A DNA stretch of 19,852 bases from a bacterium (lineage in GTDB: Bacteria; Actinomycetota; Acidimicrobiia; UBA5794; ZC4RG35), in the NCBI GenBank assembly GCA_028819835.1, contig JAPPKR010000113.1, positions 1-19,852 of the forward strand. Reading direction: 5' to 3'. Under the pieces are notes generated by a model. That model saw nothing but the letters and a program-made list of their open reading frames with translations. It made no database searches and was not told the DNA's origin. The translations under genes were made by a program, and so were the position numbers. Shown here one piece after another: positions 15,858 to 19,852 of this stretch (the stretch's first letter is position 1; each line of letters opens with the position of its first letter).

Positions 15858-16105
15858 ATTCCCTCTCCTTGTGGGATCCGCGATGGTCGCCTGCCCTCGA
15901 GGCAAGGCTCATCAACAGGCTCTAACCATCGTCCACTATCGCTTCAACAGCTAAGGTGTCGGCGAAAGACAGTTGAACGCCCCGCCCGGACAGCCCGGTT
16001 TGTGCCAGGTCAGCGTTTATTTCCCCACTCTGTCATCTCCTGTGCTCCCCTCCCCTAGCACCCTCGGGCCTTTGGGGAATCAGGCCCGCATGGCGCTTTG
16101 ACTTC
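15858..16105. other. Intergenic region upstream of the clamp gene
   Basis: No open frame here looks coding, and I find no RNA gene. I looked for DnaA boxes (TTWTNCACA) because of the clamp gene and found none. The stretch 16036-16080 is pyrimidine-rich followed by GGGCCTTTGGGG. The only clear signal is the ribosome site next to ATG 15857. Confidence 0.4.
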
Positions 16106-16780
16106 TCAGCGCCCCTTGGCTTTCGACCGCGCCGCAACAACGCCGCCCAGCCCGAGGATCACCCCTCCCAGGTACCACCATCCTCGGTTCGACCACCCCC
16201 CGACCGACCAGAGGGGGACAATCGCCCGGACCCCAGCCGCCCACCCCAGCGCCACGGCCGCGGTCGCGCCCTTCCACGGGAGGGGCCGGACCAACAGCCA
16301 GATAGCCGCCGCCGCGAACAACACGGCCGCGTACAGGCCCACCGGATGACGGGTCAGATCGCTCCCGGGCAGAGCCATCGCCCACCACAGCTCCGAGGGT
16401 GACCCCAGACAGGCGCCCTGCCATAAGCATCCCGCCTCCCACACGGCGATGCCGCTCAAGGCCGCCGGCGCCAGGTAGTCCATCCGATTCGGAAGGTCGG
16501 AACGAGAAGTCCAAACCAGGAAGCCGACGGCCCCCGCCGCGGCCGGAACCGGGGAGATTCCCCCTCGCACCAGGATCAACTCGATCGGGTCGGCGAAAAC
16601 GTTGACGCCCTCCGCCCACAGATAGGCAAGTCGTCCCACTCCTATCCCCACCAGGACGGCGCCTAGGAGGTCATTGAATGGGTCCCCGACAACCTCTGAG
16701 CGGATCCTCCTCAGCGCCCACAGCGCCAAAGCGGCGGCGGCCATCGCCCCAACCGACCTTCCCAGAACAGTCAGGTCCAT
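16106..16780 (-). CDS. Lgt-like polytopic membrane protein
   Basis: Membrane protein of 224 residues with about six or seven hydrophobic segments. It resembles prolipoprotein diacylglyceryl transferase (Lgt): DPFNDLL...GRLAYL near the N-terminus, a central AGCLWQGACLG segment, and RHPVGLYAA, matching the RHPSQLYEA motif of Lgt. The Lgt HGGL motif is not seen (GGISPVPAAAGAVG stands in its place), and the arginine-rich R-x-GNF-NGE motif is not recognisable, so true Lgt activity is doubtful. I chose ATG 16780; a TTG at 16810 in the same frame adds MAGSKRRVPE. Neither has a strong ribosome site. It is upstream of the clamp gene on the same strand but 248 bases away. Confidence 0.6.
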   Translation of the reverse strand: MDLTVLGRSVGAMAAAALALWALRRIRSEVVGDPFNDLLGAVLVGIGVGRLAYLWAEGVNVFADPIELILVRGGISPVPAAAGAVGFLVWTSRSDLPNRMDYLAPAALSGIAVWEAGCLWQGACLGSPSELWWAMALPGSDLTRHPVGLYAAVLFAAAAIWLLVRPLPWKGATAAVALGWAAGVRAIVPLWSVGGWSNRGWWYLGGVILGLGGVVAARSKAKGR

Positions 16781-16812
16781 CTCAGGGACCCGCCTCTTCG
16801 AACCTGCCAATC

Positions 16813-16845
16813 CCCGCGAAAACCATCACTAACCCGCGAAAACCA
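16813..16845. repeat. Tandem 13-base direct repeats
   Basis: CCCGCGAAAACCA occurs at 16813-16825 and again at 16833-16845, with a period of 20 bases, or about two helical turns. The spacing puts both copies on the same face of the helix, as expected for tandem operator half-sites. They lie just upstream of the Lgt-like gene, reading TGGTTTTCGCGGG on its strand. Confidence 0.6.
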
Positions 16846-16906
16846 GGCATATCCTCCTCCCCCTCGGGCCCTCCCCCACCGCCACCGTGCCGTTGGTTGA
16901 GACGCG

Positions 16907-16926
16907 CTCCGCCGGTCCCGGCGGAG
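16907..16926. repeat. Perfect 8-bp stem-loop
   Basis: CTCCGCCG (16907-16914) and CGGCGGAG (16919-16926) pair perfectly across a GTCC loop. No T-run follows on either strand, so it is not a classic intrinsic terminator. Confidence 0.5.
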
Positions 16927-16959
16927 GTGCGGGTCTCGAGGAATATGATCCCTGCCAGC

Positions 16960-16984
16960 GGTCCGAACGGCGCCGTATCGGACC
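16960..16984. repeat. Nested palindrome
   Basis: Outer arms GGTCCGA (16960-16966) and TCGGACC (16978-16984) are perfect. The interior holds a second perfect palindrome, ACGGCGCCGT (16967-16976). One extra A (16977) offsets the two symmetry centres by half a base. It may be an operator or a structured RNA element; its function is unknown. Confidence 0.45.
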
Positions 16985-17135
16985 GAGAGGTGATGCGACT
17001 GTTTACCACTTTGCACCAGGGGTGGGACAGCGGCAACCCGAAAGCATCGGTTCTTTCCCCGACATTTGGATTTTTTTCGCAAGGTCTGATCCGCCAATGC
17101 TCGAGGTAGGGGCATTTTGCGATCGGCTCGGTCCC

Positions 17136-17630
17136 TCAGCCGAGGCGGGAGAGTTCATCGCTCCACAGGCTGAGAGTTCCCTCATCGATGATTCCCCGGT
17201 GTACGTAGAGGACCTCCCCGGCGGTGTCGGTGAACACGGTGAAGGGAATCCCGAAGGCCTCGTAATGCGCCATCATTTGACCTCCCTCCGACAGGTAGTT
17301 CTCGAAGGCGATGCCATGTGACTCCATGAAGGCGAAAGCGTCGGAGGGCGCGTCGTCCACCGCCACGCCGATAAACCGCACCTGCTCACCGTATTCCTCA
17401 TGAGCCCGGCGCAACACCGGGGCCTCCGCCCGGCAAGGTCCACACCAGGAGGCCCAGAAGTTCACCACTGCCGCTCCACCCGCCGAGAGTTTCCCGGTCA
17501 ACTCCTCGGGGGTGATCCACTCCAAGGTGTCGGGAACGGTGGCTGAAACCGGCTCCGGCTCCGCGCCCGAGCCGCAGGCGGCGGTCAGCAAGGCCATCAC
17601 CGCACCCAGTACCGCCATTCGTTTGCTCAT
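17136..17630 (-). CDS. TlpA-like thioredoxin-fold lipoprotein
   Basis: Extracytoplasmic thiol-disulfide oxidoreductase, 164 residues. A lipoprotein-type signal MSKRMAVLGAVMALLTAACG ends at Cys19; the lipobox LTAAC has Thr at the -3 position instead of the usual Leu. A short acidic linker leads to the thioredoxin/AhpC-TSA fold: VVNFWASWCGPCRAEAP, with redox pair C63-x-x-C66, then VAVDDAPSDAFAFM, and the cis-proline segment FGIPFTVF. The WCGPC motif suggests a reducing role such as cytochrome c maturation or repair, but no ccm/ccs gene is in view. ATG 17630 follows a short AGGA and excludes a 32-residue non-family extension to 17726. Confidence 0.88.
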   Translation of the reverse strand: MSKRMAVLGAVMALLTAACGSGAEPEPVSATVPDTLEWITPEELTGKLSAGGAAVVNFWASWCGPCRAEAPVLRRAHEEYGEQVRFIGVAVDDAPSDAFAFMESHGIAFENYLSEGGQMMAHYEAFGIPFTVFTDTAGEVLYVHRGIIDEGTLSLWSDELSRLG

Positions 17631-17780
17631 CGCCAGTCCTGATGTTACGCGCCGAAACGCCCTATGTGGTCGTCCTTTCCCATGAGCCCGCCCACCAGGA
17701 CAAAGGGAGACTTCCTCATGCCCCATCCGTCTACACTTGACCCGGCAGGTCCGTGTTTACCGGCGGCTGTGACCACTCTT

Positions 17781-17854
17781 TCCGGGGTAGCTCAATTCGG
17801 CAGAGCGGCGGGCTGTTAACCCGAAGGTTGTGGGTTCGAGTCCCACCCCCGGAG
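17781..17854 (+). tRNA. tRNA-Asn (anticodon GTT)
   Basis: The full cloverleaf can be drawn by hand. The acceptor stem is TCCGGGG (17781-17787) with CCCCGGA (17847-17853) and discriminator G 17854. The D stem is GCTC/GAGC. The anticodon loop CTGTTAA (17813-17819) has GTT at 17815-17817. The five-base variable loop is followed by the T arm GTGGG-TTCGAGT-CCCAC (17830-17846). CCA is not encoded. The outermost anticodon-stem pair is a G-A mismatch (17808/17824). Confidence 0.97.
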
Positions 17855-17940
17855 CGAAGAAAAGTGCTATACCCCCGCTCAAGGCATTTCACTCTTGTTT
17901 CCCCCACGAACCGAATCTGGGAGGTCCTCATTCGCCAACT

Positions 17941-17978
17941 GTCGGCCAACCACGTCCTTTTGGGAGGTCCAGGCCGAC
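17941..17978 (+). promoter_or_regulatory. Possible structured leader upstream of the ABC permease genes
   Basis: GTCGGCC (17941-17947) and GGCCGAC (17972-17978) form a perfect 7-bp stem around a 24-base loop, which itself can form CC-TTTT-GG. The second copy of a direct repeat GGGAGGTCC (17919-17927 and 17962-17970) lies inside. The 265 bases between tRNA-Asn and the permease start hold no gene. I compared this with the TPP riboswitch, because such permeases can import thiamine precursors, and found no match. Confidence 0.3.
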
Positions 17979-18119
17979 GCTGAACACTATCTGGAGGCTT
18001 CCCTTCGCGGGTAGGCTCCGGTAGCGTTTGCCCAGTAGGTCAATAGGAGGCCCCCAGCGCGCCCCCGCGCTTTGGCCTGTGGGCGAATTCAAAGACCAGA
18101 GGCGACGAAGAAAGATGAA

Positions 18120-19070
18120 GTGACCACGACAGGCACCGATGTCCTTGAAGTGAGAGCGGCGGCGCGGCGCATCAGGCGGCGAGCCCAGATCGCCTACGTC
18201 TTCCATGTGGTCCTGGGGATAGTGCTCTTTCTGCTGTCCTGGCAGTTTGTGGCCGCGCCCTTCTCGCCCCTTTACAACCTGGTTCCGGCCCCGCTCGATG
18301 CCGTCACCCACTTCGGGGACAACCTGTTCTTCAGTGAGCGGATGAGGGAGCGGTTCGTCCACGCCTGTCCGGACCTGTTGGAAGAGGTGGCGTTTCAAAG
18401 GGGTAGGATGTCCGCCCTTCCTGATCACTGTTTCGGGTACGTTCTCCATCTGGTGCGGACCACCCGCAACATCCTGATCGCAGTTGGAGTGGGGACCATC
18501 GTCGGCTTGGGGATTGGACTGACCAGTCTGCTCCTACCGTGGATTGCCGATTTGGTCACACCGATAGCCGGTTTTTTCGGGACCACCCCCATTTTCATCG
18601 TGGCGCCCTTCTTCGTGATCTGGTTCGGGATCGAGTATCCGCTGCTGACCACCATCGGGGTGGTTGCCTTCTACACCACCCTCCTCATGTACTTCTTCAG
18701 CCGCCGGGCAGCCGAGAACATACCGGCGGAGATCATTGAATCAGCCCTCACCCGGGGAGGGAACCGCCGCAGCATTTTCCGGTGGGTCTACCTGCGGGGA
18801 ACGATTCCGGAGATCGCGGCAGGATTTCGGATCGCTCTGGGGGGAGCCTGGGGTCTGGGGACGCTGGTGGAGGTGCTGGGGCCACAGATGGGAGGGGGGT
18901 TCCTGATCCGCATGTGGAGCTACGCGATGGGCCTTCAGGAAGGGCCGACCGCCGTGGTCTCCCTGATTGTCTTCTTCGCCGTGCTGGCTGTGGTGGTCGA
19001 CGGGATCCTGGTTCTGGTGATACGGCTGATGACGAGGTGGTCCGAGGCCGGTCGCCGCCTGGGTTTGTAG
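18120..19070 (+). CDS. ABC transporter permease, NitT/TauT (SsuC) type
   Basis: Inner-membrane channel subunit of an importer for small anions or precursors such as nitrate, sulfonates, taurine or pyrimidines. It has a positively charged N-terminus, a first membrane segment (about residues 25-45), then five or so more from about residue 115. The ATPase-contact EAA loop reads EIIESALTRGGNRRSIFRWV (about 203-222), followed by IPEIAAGFRIALGGAWG, typical of the family. Between the VPAPLDAV segment and the second helix lies a longer than usual loop carrying two cysteines (HACPD and DHCFG). GTG 18120 gives 316 residues; a TTG at 18072 would add 16 unlikely residues. The ribosome site is weak. A second permease gene follows on the same strand. 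Confidence 0.88.
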   Translation: MTTTGTDVLEVRAAARRIRRRAQIAYVFHVVLGIVLFLLSWQFVAAPFSPLYNLVPAPLDAVTHFGDNLFFSERMRERFVHACPDLLEEVAFQRGRMSALPDHCFGYVLHLVRTTRNILIAVGVGTIVGLGIGLTSLLLPWIADLVTPIAGFFGTTPIFIVAPFFVIWFGIEYPLLTTIGVVAFYTTLLMYFFSRRAAENIPAEIIESALTRGGNRRSIFRWVYLRGTIPEIAAGFRIALGGAWGLGTLVEVLGPQMGGGFLIRMWSYAMGLQEGPTAVVSLIVFFAVLAVVVDGILVLVIRLMTRWSEAGRRLGL

Positions 19071-19128
19071 GATTGGAGGTATGGATTCTGGCCCATTCGG
19101 GCATAGCCGACGAGGAGGCCACGACGGC

Positions 19129-19852
19129 ATGAGGCAACCCGCCCCCTTCCGAAGCCTGTTTTGGATTGGGTGGCTGATCTGGGCCGTCCTGATTCCATGG
19201 CTGCTGATCCAGTTGCCTGGGAGCCTTCCATTGGTCACCTGGACGCATGATGAGGGTGTGATCAACGTCACGTGGTCTTACATCGTTTCCGGGTTGCTGT
19301 TGTTCTGGGCCTGGCCGGTTGCGTTCCGCACGACCCAGGTCAGGGACCGCCTGGTCAGGGTGGGACGCGGGATAGCGGCGGGGCCACCGATGCTGTGGGC
19401 CGGCATGCGGCGTAGCCCGCTCTTCTTCGTCTCCTGGGCGGCGTTGCTACTGGCCTGGCAGGTGGGGTCTTACGTCGCGCCTCGGGGTATTCTCGAGCAT
19501 CCCATCGTTCCCGGGTGGGACTACGTGTTGGGTGACACCTTCTTCGAAGTGTCCCGGTTCTGGACCGTCCGCGCCTTCGACTTTGGGTTCGCGACATTCA
19601 ATCTCGAGGGTCTGGCGCCCCAACCCATCTACGGTGGGGAGGCGACCTGGCCGGCCGTGTTCCTCGCCATCGCGTATCACTCCGGTTTGACCCTTTCCAG
19701 GCTGGCCTGTGGCTTGGTGGTCGGCATGACGGTCGGTCTTGTGTCCGGCCTGGCCCTTCCCTACTGGCCGGCGGTGCGCGAGACCGTGTGGGCGCCCATG
19801 AACTTCATGCGGATGATCCCCCTCCTGGTGGCGGTTCCCTGGTTGCAGTTCG
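19129..19852 (+). CDS. ABC transporter permease, second subunit (3' end outside window)
   Basis: The reading frame is open to the window edge, 241 residues so far. Two hydrophobic segments (about 10-30 and 48-66) precede WAALLLAWQVGSYVAP, and a later HSGLTLSRLACGLVVGMTVGL block marks the start of the BPD_transp_1 domain (the H-x-TL-R motif of SsuC-type permeases). MRMIPLLVAVPWLQF is reached at the edge, matching the P-x-R-x-IP-x-A-x-P-L segment. The EAA loop should lie just beyond. As in the first permease, there is a long insert after the first helix of the core. ATG 19129 follows GGAGG by about 10 bases; in-frame ATG 19081 is an alternative. The pair probably forms a heterodimeric channel. 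Confidence 0.85.
   Translation, partial: MRQPAPFRSLFWIGWLIWAVLIPWLLIQLPGSLPLVTWTHDEGVINVTWSYIVSGLLLFWAWPVAFRTTQVRDRLVRVGRGIAAGPPMLWAGMRRSPLFFVSWAALLLAWQVGSYVAPRGILEHPIVPGWDYVLGDTFFEVSRFWTVRAFDFGFATFNLEGLAPQPIYGGEATWPAVFLAIAYHSGLTLSRLACGLVVGMTVGLVSGLALPYWPAVRETVWAPMNFMRMIPLLVAVPWLQF

Larger units (their letters stand above)
16781..17135. other. Gene-free stretch with repeats and hairpins
   Basis: These 355 bases between the Lgt-like gene and the TlpA-like gene hold no open frame that reads as protein; frames on both strands give arginine- and proline-rich shadow sequence. What it does hold are two 13-base direct repeats (16813-16845), an 8-bp perfect hairpin (16907-16926) and a 25-base interrupted palindrome (16960-16984). 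There is also a T-rich patch at 17068-17080. It is probably the promoter and leader of the Lgt-like gene plus the 3' flank of the thioredoxin gene. Confidence 0.45.

Noticed and set aside
15858..16105. Possible replication origin next to the clamp gene
   Set aside because: No DnaA boxes, no AT-rich unwinding region, and no dnaA, recF or gyrB nearby.
16887..17321. Plus-strand frame of 144 residues between the Lgt-like and TlpA-like genes
   Set aside because: No family resemblance, it runs antisense into the TlpA-like gene, and it has no ribosome site.
17731..17949. Minus-strand frame of 72 residues containing GGGTRTHNLRVNSPPLCRIEL-type sequence
   Set aside because: It is the antisense translation of tRNA-Asn. 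The same peptide appears as a false protein in many genomes because the tRNA is conserved.
17979..18119. TPP riboswitch upstream of the ABC permeases
   Set aside because: CTGAAC and TCTGGAGG segments only loosely recall the TPP element; the CTGAGA core and the conserved downstream block are absent.
1..19852. CRISPR array, IS element or integrase
   Set aside because: No regularly spaced repeats, no transposase or recombinase motifs and no terminal inverted repeats were found anywhere in the window.

Overview
The window comes from a GC-rich bacterial chromosome, most likely an uncultured actinobacterium of the Acidimicrobiia type. This rests on strong GC bias at third codon positions, GTG and TTG starts, a DUF222/13E12-type HNH endonuclease, and a leuCD ... 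gltX-FAH-ilvE block that resembles the leucine/glutamyl-tRNA neighbourhood of Mycobacterium and Streptomyces. The lineage is inferred; no rRNA or other marker is present.

Layout. (1) 1-3215, plus strand: leuC, leuD, a xanthine phosphoribosyltransferase (xpt) and a small SCP2 sterol-carrier-like protein, closely packed. (2) 3258-7960, minus strand: ilvE, a conserved hypothetical, a fumarylacetoacetate-hydrolase family enzyme, gltX and then malate dehydrogenase. The first four are almost contiguous and read as one operon. (3) 8058-9360, plus strand: phosphatidylglycerophosphatase A and a double-hotdog acyl-CoA thioesterase, both lipid related. (4) 9393-11921: an accessory pair, divergently arranged. 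One is a DUF222-HNH endonuclease with a near-consensus extended -10 promoter that implies a leaderless mRNA. The other is a stand-alone PD-(D/E)XK nuclease of the HsdR_N type with an extra C-terminal domain. The spacer and the nuclease gene are visibly richer in A+T than the surroundings. (5) 11937-16780, minus strand: an Lgt-like membrane protein, a beta sliding clamp homologue away from any dnaA/recF context, an orphan MT-A70 DNA adenine methyltransferase, a PPK2 polyphosphate kinase and a sarcosine-oxidase-like flavoenzyme. (6) 16781-17854: a gene-free stretch with direct and inverted repeats, a TlpA-like thioredoxin lipoprotein, and tRNA-Asn(GUU). (7) 18120-19852, plus strand: two tandem ABC permeases of the NitT/TauT (SsuC) type. 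The second runs off the window.

How the genes fit together. The first 8 kb are core metabolism: leucine and branched-chain amino acid synthesis, purine salvage, the TCA cycle and glutamyl-tRNA charging. The middle holds the interesting material: two candidate defence nucleases and, 3 kb further on, a clamp-methyltransferase pair. I do not see a complete known defence system (no HsdM/HsdS, no helicase, no cas genes). The best candidates for something undescribed are the clamp homologue with the MT-A70 methyltransferase, and the stand-alone nuclease beside the HNH gene.
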